In this document: positions 50,743 to 63,637 of the stretch, piece after piece
Layout: each line of letters starts with the position of its first letter
How positions within the stretch are numbered: position 1 is the first letter of the stretch
Assembly: GCA_000499405.2 (NCBI GenBank)
Contig: HG738140.1
Coordinates: 7,160,562 to 7,224,561, forward strand
DNA from: Onchocerca volvulus
Lineage: Eukaryota; Nematoda; Chromadorea; Rhabditida; Onchocercidae
DNA length: 64,000 nucleotides
Direction of reading: 5' to 3'
Made by a program: the position numbers and the translations under genes
The notes under the pieces: generated by a model
The model's database searches: none
What the model was told of the DNA's origin: nothing
What the model saw: only the letters and a program-made list of their open reading frames with translations

Positions 50743-53700
50743 TTATGTATCAGAAGCCAGATTCCTGTCATTTTCAAGCATAGGTGACTTTGTAATGGCT
50801 GATTGAAGATTTATGGATGAAGTGTCCACTGGGCTGTTTCTTCCTGCAATATAAATGTAGGAAGGAGAACTTTAAATTAAAAAATTGATTTCGTTCCAGA
50901 CTGTGATTTTAAACTAAGATAATTCAATTTTACTGGAAACTTCGAATCACACGCAGCAGCAATGACAAATTGGCAATGTAGGATGCTTGTATTTTGTAAG
51001 ATGGTCGAAATATCAAAGCTGATGATAGAGCAAAGCAGAAAGGTAAAATCATTAGAAAAGTATTATCATAATGTCTTATCTTAAACAAATTAACAATTTT
51101 GAAGAATAATGAGAAATAACCAACCTTTCACAGTTTCAGAGTTTCCTCCAACTTTTTCCATTGGAATTTCCTTAAACAAATTATTTTCATGAAGACATTC
51201 ATAAAGTGCATTTTGTAGTCGCATAAATGTCACCGTTAAATCAGAATGACCGATTTTCATGCCATTGCAGAGATATGCAAATGCTACTTTATTTGTTAAA
51301 TCCATTTTAACATTCTGACCACCCACTCCTGGATGGCCTACTAACCATTGATCCTGAAAATGAAGATTTTTCATTCGAAAATGACTACCATCAAATCAAT
51401 TTGTTTGGGACAATCTTCAAGTGGCATCAAATGTTCGAGAATCAAAAAGATTAATTCTTAATATCTATAAGTACGATATGTCTATAATATTTCCTGGATA
51501 ACATCAATTTTTATACTTGTGAGTTTTTCGTATATTGAAATCCTTTTCCGAATGATACATTAAACGATAAGACTAAGTCCATTTGATTACAAATTGCTGG
51601 ACCAAGAAATAGTTGCTCAACAGTTTTCTCTTTTAACAGTTTCCCTTCAAGAACCAATGCATGAAGTTTTGCGAGTGATCGAGCAGTACCCATACCAGTT
51701 GCCGATGGCATATCCAAAGACCGAATTTCTGGATTGTTGAACAATGTGGCATTCTAGAAACTATTTCTACGATAGTTTTTGTTAAATCTTTAAGGCTTTC
51801 AGATACTTTAAATCCAAATATAATTGAATATAGGGATTTATGTGAGATGTCATTCTCAATAATTTGGCATTTATCGCTTAGATCTTTTTCGTGAAAGAAT
51901 ATCTTTTAAGATATTCTTTGATTGTCTCACAAATTAATGATAATCGATAATTAACCTTTAAAAAACTTTGTTTTATCTGCGTATAAAAGTATTAGCGTGA
52001 AAATACAGCAAGATGGAAATGTGTATGCATTCCATCTTACTGTGTTTTCATGATGATACGTTTATACAGTGTGTTTATTGATTTATGATACATCAGAATG
52101 ATGATTCTGAAAAACACTCGAAACTTACGCTTCCCATCCAAGAAAAATTCTGTTGCACATTATGAAACATTCGATTTCCCAAATTCACTGACGTGAACAA
52201 TCCATTCCATAAATTTTTTAGCAGAGCCGGATATTTGAGCAACTCTCGAGCATTTAAGAATGCTGACCCTGAAGCTAGACGTGCTATCCTATGTTCCAGT
52301 TCCACAGGGGCACCAATCATCAGATCGAGATCTGGAAACCAGTGCAATTATAAAAACTCAACAGAAACATCCAACAGTAAATATATTGTCAAGAACGAGA
52401 ATGACAGCATGAATATCTTTCATGAAAATGATTTTTAAGACTGTTTTCTCTGTTGAAACATTAATTTAAATTAACAGAAAATCACAAAAAATAAGCATAC
52501 TATGTGGTTCAACTATTTCTTCCTTAAAAAACTGCGACAATGAACGTTTTTTAGGATCAATCCTTCGTATCAGCTGATCGACTAACCAACCAAATGTCAG
52601 AACATGATAACCGACTGCTTGTCCTGGCACCCAATTTGGTTTTTGATCTTCAAAAATCTTTGACATTCGTCTCCAATCCCTGATATCCGATTCCTCAATA
52701 ACATTGTCTACGAAAGCTAATCCAGCCTATAATTTTATTTTCTTTCATTTTTCTGACGGGATTTTTTTTCAACCAGAATTGTCTTGATTGTTGCTTTGAG
52801 TTCCTGTCATATTTGAAAACACTATTTTTGAACCTTCAAATCAAAAACAAAAAATACACAAGATAAAGCGTTCTGTCCCACGACGAATTAAACTAATATT
52901 AAGTTAATTTTTTATGTAAAAGAAACAAAAACTAAAAGCTTCTTTTTTTTTTTAAATCAGACAACAATGAGTGAGTTGAATGAATGGGTTAGATAAGTTT
53001 TTGAATGAGTGGATTGGCTTTTCAATCAAAAAATTTTATACCTGATGTGAAAGTAACATTTCGATAGTAATATTTTCTTTATCATTTTGTCCAAATTCAG
53101 GCCAATATTTGATAACTAAATCTTTGTATGAAACCTGGCCACGATCAACTAACATGGCGAAGCATATTCCACATATACTCTGAATCACTTTTTTCATTTT
53201 TGATTACAAAGATAATGAACTCAAGAGTTACATGTTTCTAACTTTTAAGATCAAACTTCTGGAAAAATGATCACGAGAAGATTAAAAGAGTCAATGTCAG
53301 GTCTGGGGTTGCTCCAACAATAAAGCAGTGTATAATAAGGTTTCTCTCTTATTTCTTTTAATCTTTCCAGCTTCCAGTAATTTTTTCTTTAAAATTTCTG
53401 TAATATTGCAAATCTAACCTTAGTGCAGCTGAACAACAGTGTCATTGTATCGTTCTTCCATTTTCGATGTGATGTTGAATCTGCATATCCACCCCATAGA
53501 TCGACCACTTTCTCGCCTTCGAAGTACACCGCGAATGCTGCACCCTCACTTTCCCATCGTTGGGTGAAATTATTGCTAAAATACGATTTTAATTTCATCC
53601 CGAAGAACAAAACATGAATTTTAATTTTTTTGAGCTTGATAATTATGGATGTATCATCATTTCATTCCAATCAAATATTAAGAGTATGGTAACTTTTCGC

Positions 53701-54436
53701 TGATTCTTCCCAAGTTTTCAAAATTTTATTCATGAAATTTTGTAATTCCTAAAAGTAATTATCACCATGTATTCTGACGCTAGGTAAAATTTCAAATGAT
53801 TATTTGTAATATAATAGTCAGTTCACTTCTTAATGTTTAAAGCATTATAACTTCTTTAAAATCTTTCTAGTTTAATAAAGTGATCGTTTGATGTGATATA
53901 AAATTGCTGGTTGGATTTTGACTAGAAACAATAAAACTTGTTTCTGACTTTTTCGAATTATTTGATGCTATTTGGTACTATTCCTTATCTGATTAATATT
54001 AAGCTCAATTCATTTAGTTTCGTTGGAAGTTTCTAAAATCGCTCACAACAAACTTTGAAAATTAATGCTTAAAAATAGCGCAGATATTCTACTTTGGTTC
54101 TGTGGAAAAGTCAAAGAGACACTATCAAACAGAAAATTTTCAATTTCGATTCACAATTATTTGGGACTTTCAATTTTTTCTCAAGTGTGAAATACTGCTT
54201 GAAAAATTTCATTTAAACTGAATTAAACTAAATTCTGGAATTCAATGTAAATTACTTTTATAATGTATTTTTAATTGCACTCAAAAAAATATTTCCAAAA
54301 AACTGAACTAGAATCCAATCGACTACCCAAGTTATCATGCAAATTATTAAATTGAATGAATAACTCACTGAAAAACTTGTTTAACTTTATCGAATCGTGA
54401 ATCACAATCACCGTCTACAATAATTGGAAGGGACAT
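50743..54436 (-). CDS. Beta-lactamase-domain (LACT/LACTB-type) protein
   Basis: Eight minus-strand exons with continuous phase: 54436-54369, 53575-53419, 53179-53042, 52726-52501, 52331-52129, 51753-51517, 51353-51125, 50843-50743; 452 residues. The serine beta-lactamase/penicillin-binding fold is evident. GAAFAVYFEGEKVVDLWGGYAD precedes the SxxK motif SCTK (Ser72, Lys75). Tyr161 in GYHVLTFGWLVDQL fits the YxN-type tyrosine. HPGVGGQ at 350 takes the place of the KTG/HTG triad. Nematodes have several such LACT proteins, related to mitochondrial LACTB and thought to be hydrolases or proteases; the substrate is unknown. There is no signal peptide in the ATG chosen (MSLPIIVDGDCDSRF). The reading frame is open a little further upstream, so a longer N-terminus is possible. 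The last exon adds a Ser-rich tail. The gene converges with the kinase-like gene. Confidence 0.9.
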
Positions 54437-54658
54437 TAAGCTTCTCTTAATTCTGAACACGTTGGATTCGGAATAAATTTCAGTTACTTGAAGAACACTA
54501 AATTGATGATTGATGATGTCTCCAGAACGTCTCACTTGGTTCTTGAGCGATAGTCCTGGAACCACTCTTTCGTTAAATTTTTCTCTATAATTTTAAATTC
54601 GTTATTTTTTATGTTGCGCAGTCATTTATTCAGCAGTGGATTTAAAGTTGAAAGTGAA

Positions 54659-55307
54659 TTTAATTAATTCACTAAAACGCCTACGACCATCACTGTTAGA
54701 CATAAAAGATGACCAATCACTATTTGAAAGCCAAGAAAAGTCTTTTCTTCCATATTTTTACATATTTTCGATATTATTTTGTTGTAAACTCCAATTTATG
54801 ACTTCTTTTTCATCTAAATGTCACCAAATTAATAGGATGGAATCGATTTCACTCTCTTTCACTATCTATTCCTTACCTTCGGATTGATAAACTTTTTTTT
54901 CGCTTTTTTCCTGATTTTGAGTCCAAATTTTACGTAATGGTTAGGGAACACAGGCAGAATAATATCGAAAATATTTTCAATGGCACAGATCGAAACCGTC
55001 ATCAAATTCGATTAATATTCACACCGTTTAATCATTACATAGTGTAATTGGACACACATATACACACACTATAGTAGTAAATCAAATTTCAAATCCGATT
55101 AGATTTGATAAACTAAAAATTGAAAAGAAAAATTGAACAAATCTGTAATAATAACAATAATAATAACAATAATAATAACAAGATAATTATCTTTTCTTCC
55201 AAAAAATGTTAAAACTAATATGAACAGAGGTAATCATATGATTTGGAAAATTTGCAGCAAAAATTTTCAAGAAATTGATTAATTCTATTGAAAAATTGTT
55301 TATAAAC
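54659..55307. repeat. Duplicated flank (block B and spacer) beyond Helitron 3' end
   Basis: Block B (54659-54906) and the 235 bases next to the Helitron 3' CTAG (55072-55307) recur at 24821-25317 with few differences. The 166 bases between them (54907-55071) are present only here. On the minus strand there is an open frame 55002-54877 ending at a GTAAGG donor, and a 29-codon hydrophobic frame at 54753-54664 (FQIVIGHLLCLTVMVVGVLV). These may be remnants of a host gene; I do not recognise it. Confidence 0.75.
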
Positions 55308-58300
55308 TAGTTAGCTGTACCTGGCTAAGTGGAGCGTGACCAGTCCAGTTAGCTTAGCGTGACTGGCTGCTTTGGGTGTCTAACTTCAGCTAGTCTATAT
55401 AAATAGAAATGTAAATGTTCGTTTACTCAAAACTATAAATCTCCGATACTTCCTGAACACGCGCCTTATCTATATTAGTTCAGAATCTAGGATCTCCGAA
55501 AATATTGCTTTGAAATTTTGAAAAAACGTCAATTTCGAATATGCGCATGTTTTTACATACTTTTTATATACACACGTTGCTGTAGTTCAATTTGGTTAAA
55601 TAGAAAAAAATTAGAAAGTGAATGCTTCTAATGTTGGGGAAAATTAATTTCAAAGTGCTCATGGATATACGATATTTTTTGTTGTTTTCCATTGTCTGTG
55701 TAGATATAATGATTCTAGAACATGCAATACATAATTGTCATGTAGAAACAATCCGTCTCTAGATATAAACTGAAGGATTTTAAAGATTTAGCCTGAAGTT
55801 TATTGATGATGATTGTAAACGTCAATCGAATTGGGAGTTGCAATCTCTTAAATTGAAATGGCATATCCTTTGGATTCATGGCAATGCAAGAATAAGAACT
55901 TCTTCATCTTTAAAAGGTCCTGGCAAAATTGTTGCTTTTACGATGCAAGTCTCATGCAAGTCGCATGCCGTTACAAAGCTTTGGCTGGTTGATATTTTTC
56001 AAAATGATAATTGGCACGTCGATTTTCAATTGCAGTCTCTGACAGATCGAGTGAATTCAAAAATTCAGTTCGGCATCGGATGTTTCAGCGCATATTACGT
56101 CGTCAATTTCGTTTGAAGTGATTTTATTATAAAGCCAGATTAGTATATGTGCGTATGGCAATCCTTCCTCTTGCCATTCCACTGAATACATCTAGGAGCG
56201 CACAGACACAAATACTTCATGTTTTGCTATGAAATCTATCAGCTATTTCAGTTTCTGTCAGAAAACACGTACTGTAATGTCATGTCTATCCATCGGCGAT
56301 TGCTTAAAAAGTGAGAGATTTTGTATATTGTCTCAAGCTGGATTACATGTGAATATAATGAATAAGACTGGACGCCCAGATTATAAGAAAAAAGTAAGCT
56401 AATCTCATATGGATATGTTTTTCCCTCTGTTTTCAATAAACCAACAAAAACATGCTGTTGATCTGCCACGTAAAATTACAAGCGCTACTATTAAGCAACA
56501 AAATTTGCAACATCGTCTGAGAACAGCGTTGATAAGCTCGAAGAGAAAATTTACAAAACATTTGGAAATGCTAAAGAAGATATTATACAGAAGAATTGGT
56601 AGATATTTAGATTATATATTTTGGGTGCCTGTAGTGACGAGCATATGCAATTGCATCTTGAGCATACTCATGCATGTGATGTTGGACTCCCTCTATATGA
56701 AAATGGCAAAATCGTAGATCTTCCAATGCTAATTGTATTACATCATTTACAACTGCATCTCGCAAATGAATGTAGTTTTCAGAGCGAAGCTTGGTCTGAT
56801 TCAAAAGAATGAATATTATATGTTCTGTTTCGATTTTTGCATACATATCTACGATATACTGCTGAAACAATTGACGGCTTCATTCTTTCGAATCGTGTGA
56901 ATAATTCATTGCGTTGCATTTCTTATTTGATTCTTCGTCATTGATTGGATTTATCATCTTCACGTTAAAGTGATATCCATTGGCATCATCCCAAAAAATG
57001 ATGGATATTCCGAGATCGTTGCATCGTGAGTTTCTGCAATTTTTGTCAATTGATCATTTCTCTGGTAAACAACAATTTCTCGAGGTTGGAATTGATCACC
57101 GACAATTATAACAATTACCGCTTTATCTATAGTTGGAGCATTGAATCTTTGTACATGTTCTCCAGCAAGCGTTTTGTCGGTATGAACAACAATCTTTTCT
57201 GTATCAAATGGCATCATGTTAATTGTTGTTTTGAACAAACGCACTAAATTTTTTTTTTTTTCGTACAGAAGCTGTTGCAATTGGAAAACATTGGGCTTTT
57301 CCATGTCGGTATAAATTCCGAGCGCACATTAATTCATCATTGCTATCACCTTACATTTTTAGAATGCATTTGTGGGAATTTATATTGAGCATTTGGCAAC
57401 GAAAGCAGTGAGCCGGCTTTATGATCAAATTGTGCTTTCACTTTGAAAGTTGCGATGAATTGATTTGTTACGATTTCTGCTCCGAAAAGCGTCATTTGGA
57501 AACAGGAGTTGTATTTCCTGCTGACAGATGGAAAATACATTAATTCGGCAGTATAATCGGCAAGTATATTTTTAATGCTTTTGGTGATTCTTCCAGTTAA
57601 GCAGTTTAATTTCTTTGGCGGCGCAACCATATTTCTTTCATTTCTCTATTAAATTTCAAATTTGAAATGAGGACACATATCATGAAGCTATAATCATCAG
57701 CTGGATTGTATTGGAATGCAAGGCGATTGTAATCGCATGATTGATGAACATGAAGTCTGTTTGATGCTAATCTGCCGTTTCTCCTTGACATCTTTCAGCC
57801 ACTCTCAGCCAGGTGTTGGTAACCGTGTATCTGAAGTTTGGATGCATGTAGTTATACTGCTTTCTCTGCAGATATTTGAGCTATTCTTTGTCTGTTTCGC
57901 TCGTTCGCTGATGTCCATTCTTTATTAATTTGCAGCGATTGGCAATTAATCGTCGCAATGCTTCCGTTCCGCGAGTACAACGATCTAAGTTTGATCTTCT
58001 GCAAAGCATTACTTGGATGAAGTAAAACAGATCGACTGTGCTTGAACTATTCGCGAAATTATTTGTGAATATCCAAGCAAAATTGATTATGAATCATTCT
58101 TTCCTTTGTTACTTGTAAAGAAGAATAGAATCTCTTGACTGTCGATTTGCTGCGTCGATCTGTATCATTGTAAAACTGTCGCTGTGTCGGTGTAGAAACT
58201 CCAAACTGAACTGTTTGTTGAATTTGAATTATTGTCGAACTTGAATTGATTCTGCTTTAAAATCCGAACCTTTTAAATCCTTCCGAGGCTCTTCTTTCTT

Positions 58301-58888
58301 TCCTGATTTCCAACATCTTGCCTTATAATTGGTTGATCTCATTTGTTTATCTGCTAATCGAAGTATTTTGGTGAGAAACATGTTTATTTTTATGGAGAAG
58401 TAAAAAAAAAGTAGAATGTATCTATTTGGAGGTAAGTTGTATATTAAAATTTCAAATCAATCGGTAAAGAACTTGAAAGGTTGTGTCAAAATAAACAACG
58501 AATATTTACTACGAAGAGTCAACCCAAGACACGACCTAATATTAGAAATCAGAGAGGTAATCCATAAATTGCTTGAATGAAACATTTCGTTATACAATAT
58601 CATAATCTCGACATTTCTGCGATGTAACTACGTTCCTTACAAAATAACAAATAAACGAAAACATTTAAATACGCGCTTATTCGTATATAACATTGCATGA
58701 AAATTTCAAATCAATTGAGAGGAACTTGAGAGTTGTGTAGAGATGAACACAATAAAGAAAAGAGGCGTGGCAAATGCAGAAAGTAGGCGAGGCCAATAAA
58801 TTCAATCCGTTCATGAAGACGTGGCCAAAAAATTCAGTCTGTTCACTGATTTTTACCCGGTACAGGTGTGACATGTAGAAAAAAGTAA
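55308..58888 (-). mobile_element. Helitron, copy 2, 5'-truncated and internally deleted
   Basis: The 3' end CTAG lies at 55308-55311 on the minus strand with T following. Block C (55312-56555) carries the Rep HUH region (LPYAHILIW near 56155-56130) fused to helicase C-terminal sequence. Block D (56556-57263) carries Rep sequences FNAPTIDKAVIVIIVGDQF, VYQRNDQLTKIAETHD, QYIVDMYAKIETEH, LNQTKLRSENYIHLRDAV and HMHEYAQDA. Block A (57264-58148) carries the N-terminus. 58150-58888 is 5' untranslated sequence resembling the 5'-end units at 44.5-46 kb. It stops inside that unit (after GTAATTATG), so the true 5' terminus is lost. Confidence 0.87.
55838..57791 (-). pseudogene. Helitron Rep gene, broken, copy 2
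   Basis: Minus-strand frames at 57791-57606, 57630-57346, 57304-56960, 56870-56607 and 56469-56248 each match successive parts of the Helitron replication initiator, separated by stops or frameshifts. The HUH motif has Tyr instead of the first His (codon TAC, 56155-56153), as in copy 1. Sequence from 56070 down to 55838 belongs to the helicase C-terminus, so the helicase core has been deleted. Confidence 0.82.
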
Positions 58889-59212
58889 TTATGTTAATAT
58901 AGCCATTGAAAACAGCATGCAGATAGCTCGCTTAATAGCAAATACAACTAGAAATGCTATGTTTCCAGTACAATCATTCAGTGCAAGCATGTGTATGAAT
59001 AGATAAAACTGTTGAGCGTTCATAGCGATAATGCTGGGATAATGGAGAATGTGAAAAGAAATAAAAAGTGATAGAAATGTGTTATAACAGAGCAACATCA
59101 TGAACATCATTATAAGGCCGTTGTCCAGCGAAGACAGTAACGATGAAATATCATTTAAAATACAGTCAATTATGAAAGCAATCATTATATTTGTAGTTTT
59201 AAAAATTAACAT
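58889..59212 (-). pseudogene. Membrane-protein fragment resembling a nematode chemoreceptor
   Basis: A 107-codon frame immediately right of the truncated Helitron. It has three hydrophobic segments: about 5-20, 33-57 and 79-105. The last (TGNIAFLVVFAIKRAICMLF) has the spacing of membrane segment 3 plus a DR-like loop (here KR) of serpentine receptors such as the srsx group. No exon continues the protein past the Helitron boundary and no upstream partner is recognised. It may be a receptor gene cut by the transposon, or chance hydrophobic coding in AT-rich DNA. Confidence 0.3.
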
Positions 59213-60283
59213 TGTTTAATTACATCATCTTTTATCATGGGCAAGAAAGCAATTAAAACTGAGACATTTCTCTCATGACCAGTGCCAATCATCATCTTTT
59301 GATATTACTGGTAAATTAATTAAATTATTGGTTGAAATTTGTTTTGAAACAATTATATATTTTATAAATCAAATTTTAAGTAATTAAAATTTCCGCCGCT
59401 CAATTTCATAGATCGTTTTTCATTTCCAATTCATATTCCTATCATTTGAAATAAATTTCAAAACAAGCGTACCAATATTGTAAAGCTATAAGTGATAGCC
59501 AGAAGAGTAGCAACATTACCTGGCTCAATAATAAGATGTAAGCCGTATAGAAATGAGATACAAACAAGCTGAAATGCCTTTGCAATGAATAAACAAATGA
59601 ATGAGCGAAAAAGTCTATTCCCAGACTAAAGGAATCGATTCATGACGAAACAGAAACATTCGAGCATAAGCTGAATAATCGTATTTATCTCTTTCCTACC
59701 TCATTTAATCATTCATTTCATAGATCTGCCAATATCTTTTTCGGTTAACATTTAATCATTAATCTCTTAGACACAAATATATCCGCTAATTTGTTTTTGA
59801 TCACAAACTCTGTCGTATGAAAGAAATGAGCAGAAAAGTCTACCAGCACTAATGATTAATGTAAAAATTTAAAAAAAGAAAGTGAATACATTTGTTAACA
59901 AAAACAGAGCAACCAATTTTCCCTTCTTCAACTATAGTGCAGCAGTTATTGAGGAATTTTCACCAAGTCCAAATTTTAATAGATTCTTACTGTTGCAGAG
60001 AAAACGACTGAAATATTCGAGAATAACGGCATTATATAAGAAGCAGTGGCATACCATCACAACATCACAATTCTATACTGCAATTAAACTCTCGTTGTGC
60101 ATTTATAATAGCTGTTTAATTCTGTTTGCACTTTAAGTACACTGTTATCAAATGCTTGTCAGAAACAATTTGTAACATTTTTATTATTGTTGAAATCCGC
60201 TCATCTTTAACTCCGCTAACCGGTATCTCTACTTTACGTCACCATCTTCCTGAAGATTTACCTAAAGATTTGGTCATTTTTCT
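59213..60283. other. Non-coding interval
   Basis: No feature supported. A plus-strand open frame at 59882-60136 without a clear start, splice context or family motif was not accepted. Confidence 0.5.
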
Positions 60284-60632
60284 CTTCATCGTCTTTTTTC
60301 TCTTTTGCATAAGAATTTCTTAGCACTGAAGATTTAAATTGTTCAAAAATTTTCACATCACAGTTTTTCTTCATTACAAATTCAACTTCATTCCAATTTT
60401 CGGGATTGAATTTGAAGTAAATTAATTTCAGGAATTTGAATATAATAAGGTTGCAAAAATTTTTTCCTACAGACAAATTAATAGAGAACTTTCAAAACTT
60501 TTTTCTTTGTATGTTCGATATGCATAATTTGCCAAGTATCCATTACGTGAATCATCTCCATAAAAGTATGAAATGATTTTCGCAATGATGGATTTTTTAC
60601 AAGACATTATTAAGAATGCATTCGAGACCTAC
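60284..60632 (-). CDS. Candidate two-exon gene fragment, function unknown
   Basis: Minus-strand frames can be joined by one short intron: an exon ending at about 60550 (…KIISYFYGDDS, donor GTAATG) and an exon from about 60469 (acceptor CTGTAG) to 60284 (donor AGGTAAAT). The second exon reads FNPENWNEVEFVMKKNCDV, then a Lys/Glu/Asp-rich end (AKEKKDDEEKND). Phases agree. I recognise no family and cannot find further exons, so this may be a fragment or a false positive. Confidence 0.3.
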
Positions 60633-61792
60633 TTAGCTATGCTGCCAACTGAATTATTGAATCAGACTTTCTCCCTAATTCTCCCTCAGTGTATATTTAG
60701 CTTGCTATACTTAATTTGAAATGAAAAAAAAAATGATGAAAAATTTATACTATATTATCGGATAATTTAGGTTTAGCGAAATTAACGATATAATTTTTTT
60801 GGTGTATAAAACTTAGCGAGAGATACTTGCCTTCATTTCACATTCTATCATTCCAAATGCAAACACTAGAGCAAAAATTTATTTATTTATTTTTTTTTTT
60901 AGAATAATTTTTTCAAAATGGCATTAAATGACCATAAATTTTTTCAATAATAAATTTTTGGATGAAAAGAGAATTTGAGTCGAAATAAATTCAACTGTAT
61001 TATACTAAAATGAAAAAAAAAAAATCAAAATATAGAAGGAAGAGAAAAGGAAGTAAAACTCATATTACATTTTTAAAGGTGCAAATCATAAATAAAGGCA
61101 AACTATAGATGTGAGTCATTGTAATTTAATTCAGTTTACTTCAAATTGAATTTGAGAGAGATATTGGAACCAAATTATAGTAGAAATAATCCAATTGAAA
61201 TGGATAACCTTGACAAAGCTAGAAATTTTTAAAATTAGTATTTACAATTCTTTATACTTCACTCATATTATTATAGTTCTTTGTTTTGTTAGTGGAATGA
61301 TATATTATTCTACTGATAGATCTAGACAAGCATAATTATTGAGCTTTTTTGTAAACTAGTTAGTTAATTACCATTTTAATGATAATTAAACGCTGTAAAA
61401 TATCTATTCAAAAAACATCATGGCAAGTTTTTTCAAATTTTCAAAAATTTGTTTAAAAATTTATGAACTTCATTTTCATTTTATCAGGTATGAATTATTT
61501 TAAATAGATTGACGTGACGCAAAAAAGTTTTCTGCATTAATATTGCTAATATTAACTATCTTTTTCAAGTCGATTTTAAGAAATTTGAAGTTGTGAAAAT
61601 GAATTAGTGTAGCATATAATTTACTGATTGACAAAAACAGAAATTGTCAGCTCTACAACTTCAAAGCTGATCTTTATTAAGTTTCCATAAATCATTTTAG
61701 AACAGGAAAGCGGAATTAGTTTGTTGAATTATTCTGTGTTGATGTCAACATTTTCCTTTCTTAAATCTCTCAATTAATTAAGATCCATTTAA
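60633..61792. other. Non-coding interval
   Basis: AT-rich sequence with homopolymers; nothing recognised up to the Helitron terminus at 61793. Confidence 0.55.
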
Positions 61793-63637
61793 TCTATATA
61801 AATAAAAATATAAATGTTACTTGTTACGTCTGATGGAACTTCGCAAGTTCTCCACAGATTGTTTTCAAATTCTGACACAACCTTGTATTCTAATAGGCCT
61901 TCTTTTTTATATAGACGTACTTTTTTTTCACGTGTCACGTCCGTGACAATCAAAAGTAAGTGAGGGGGCTGAATTTTATGACTCCGCCCCGCACCACGCC
62001 TTTATGAGTGGACAGAGTTTATTCACCCGCCTACTTTCTGCAGTGACTGCGGCTACTTCCTGTGACGTTTCAAGTTCTTTAGCGACTGATTTGAGATTTT
62101 CAACAAAAAAAATTGGAATAGGTGCGTGTTTTTAAATAATTAAGGCGATTAATTAAAGCTTTTGTTTTGTTTTTTGCTTTGTGAGGGATGCAATTCTTTT
62201 TTATATAGACGTACTTGGTTGTATCGCACAAATGTCGAGGTCATGATAGTGCATAATGAAATGTTTCGTAAAGCAGTTTATGGATTAACTTTCTGCTTGA
62301 TATTATTAGATCATGTCTTGTATTGCCTCTTCGTCTTTAAAATTTACTCATTGATTTGAAATTTTGATACAACTTGACATGAATAGGCGCATTGTTTTTG
62401 CCTAGATATACCTTTTTTTTTTTTTTTTCTGGCAAATAAAAGTAAATGAGCGGACTGAATCTATTAACCACGCTTACTTTCTACAAAGTGTACGTGGTCT
62501 TTAATACACGACGCTTAATATGTTATGTAAAGTATGCGCGTATTCCAATACAATGTTCTATCGAAATTTCAAAGCGATAAATAAAAACTTTGGGAGATTT
62601 AAGATTTTGATCAAATGAACATTACAATTTTTAGGATCTTTTAATATCATATATAATTTTTTGCAGTAGCAACAGTTCAACAATTCAATTGTGCAGTTTC
62701 GAATTCAACTTCAAGTTCAGTCAAAAGTTGGTTTCGAGAGCAGTTCCAGTGCAATTTATCTGCTTTGATTCATCCAAATATTGCCCATAAATTCACGATG
62801 AAGATTGATTGCAAATCAAATTGAGGAAGAACGGGCATCAGCGAATGAGCGAAGAAGACAAAGAATGGCCTAAATGTGAGCAGAGCGACGTGCAGCTAGA
62901 CTTGAGAATACACGGTTGTCAGCACGTCGATTGTCTTCTTCAACTTCAGATGTGCTTCATTCTGAACAGAATGAATGTAACAGGCTGAGAGCGGCGAAAA
63001 GACGTCAACAAGAAATAAGAGATCAATGCCAAACATGATCCATACTGAGCATTCACGCGATTATAATCTTTGCATTCCGGTACAAACAGACTGATGTTGA
63101 TAGTTTGAGCCCGTATGTTGTCGGCACTATGACTGAAGTATTTCCTTACTGCAAGGTTCTGAAATTTAATGGATAAACGAAAAAAATGTGTTGCGCAGTC
63201 GGAAAAATTAAACTGCCTCAACTTGAAAAACAATTAGAGCCGTTAAGAACTTTGCTTGCCGGATATACCGCCGAATCAAAGTATTTCCTATTTATCGGCA
63301 GGAAATACAAGTAATGCTTCTAAATGACGTTGTTCGGAGCAGAAATCGTGACAAATCAATTCATGCCAATTTTCAGAGTGAAAGGACAAATTTAATATAA
63401 AGCTGGCCCCTTCTTCCGTCCAGTTGGTCAGCCCAAATTCCTACAAATGTATTTCATCGATAATAGCAATGATGAATTGAATGCATGCTGCAAAATTCAT
63501 ACCGACTGTCGTGAAACTTGAATTACAGAACATTGACATTTTTGTTTATAGGGACTAGCTGGAACCGGACACGCGAAGCATGGCCGGTCCCATAAACTAA
63601 CTGGATCGGCCACGCTCCGCGTGATCGGTCCAGATAG
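61793..63637 (+). mobile_element. Helitron relic with both ends, plus strand
   Basis: It starts TCTATATAAATAAAAATAT with A before it and ends ATAG (expected CTAG) at 63634-63637 with T after it, an A^T insertion of 1845 bases. The 5' part shares GTGTCACGTCCGTGACAAT and GACTCCGCCCC blocks with the 5' units near 45 kb. Around 62820-63000 the plus strand encodes an Arg-rich Helitron N-terminus (NERRRQRM, RRLSSSTSDVLHSEQNE), broken by stops. The region 63190-63400 matches the LPQLEKQLEPLRTLLAGYTAESKYF and MTLFGAE motifs. Two GC-rich hairpins (63562-63590, 63604-63630) precede the 3' end. Rep core and helicase are absent. Confidence 0.83.
62820..63400 (+). pseudogene. Helitron N-terminal region, plus-strand relic
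   Basis: Discontinuous frames encode the Arg-rich leader and the AGYTAESKYF...MTLFGAEIVTNQF segment that also occurs in blocks A of the two minus-strand copies, at lower similarity. Several stops interrupt it. Confidence 0.75.

Noticed and set aside
54437..54566. Longer N-terminus of the LACT-type protein in the same frame
   Set aside because: The frame is open but has no ATG further upstream (only a GTG), and the family-like sequence begins at the ATG at 54436.
59882..60136. 84-codon plus-strand open frame
   Set aside because: Length is within chance expectation, no ATG-anchored family motif and no matching exon.
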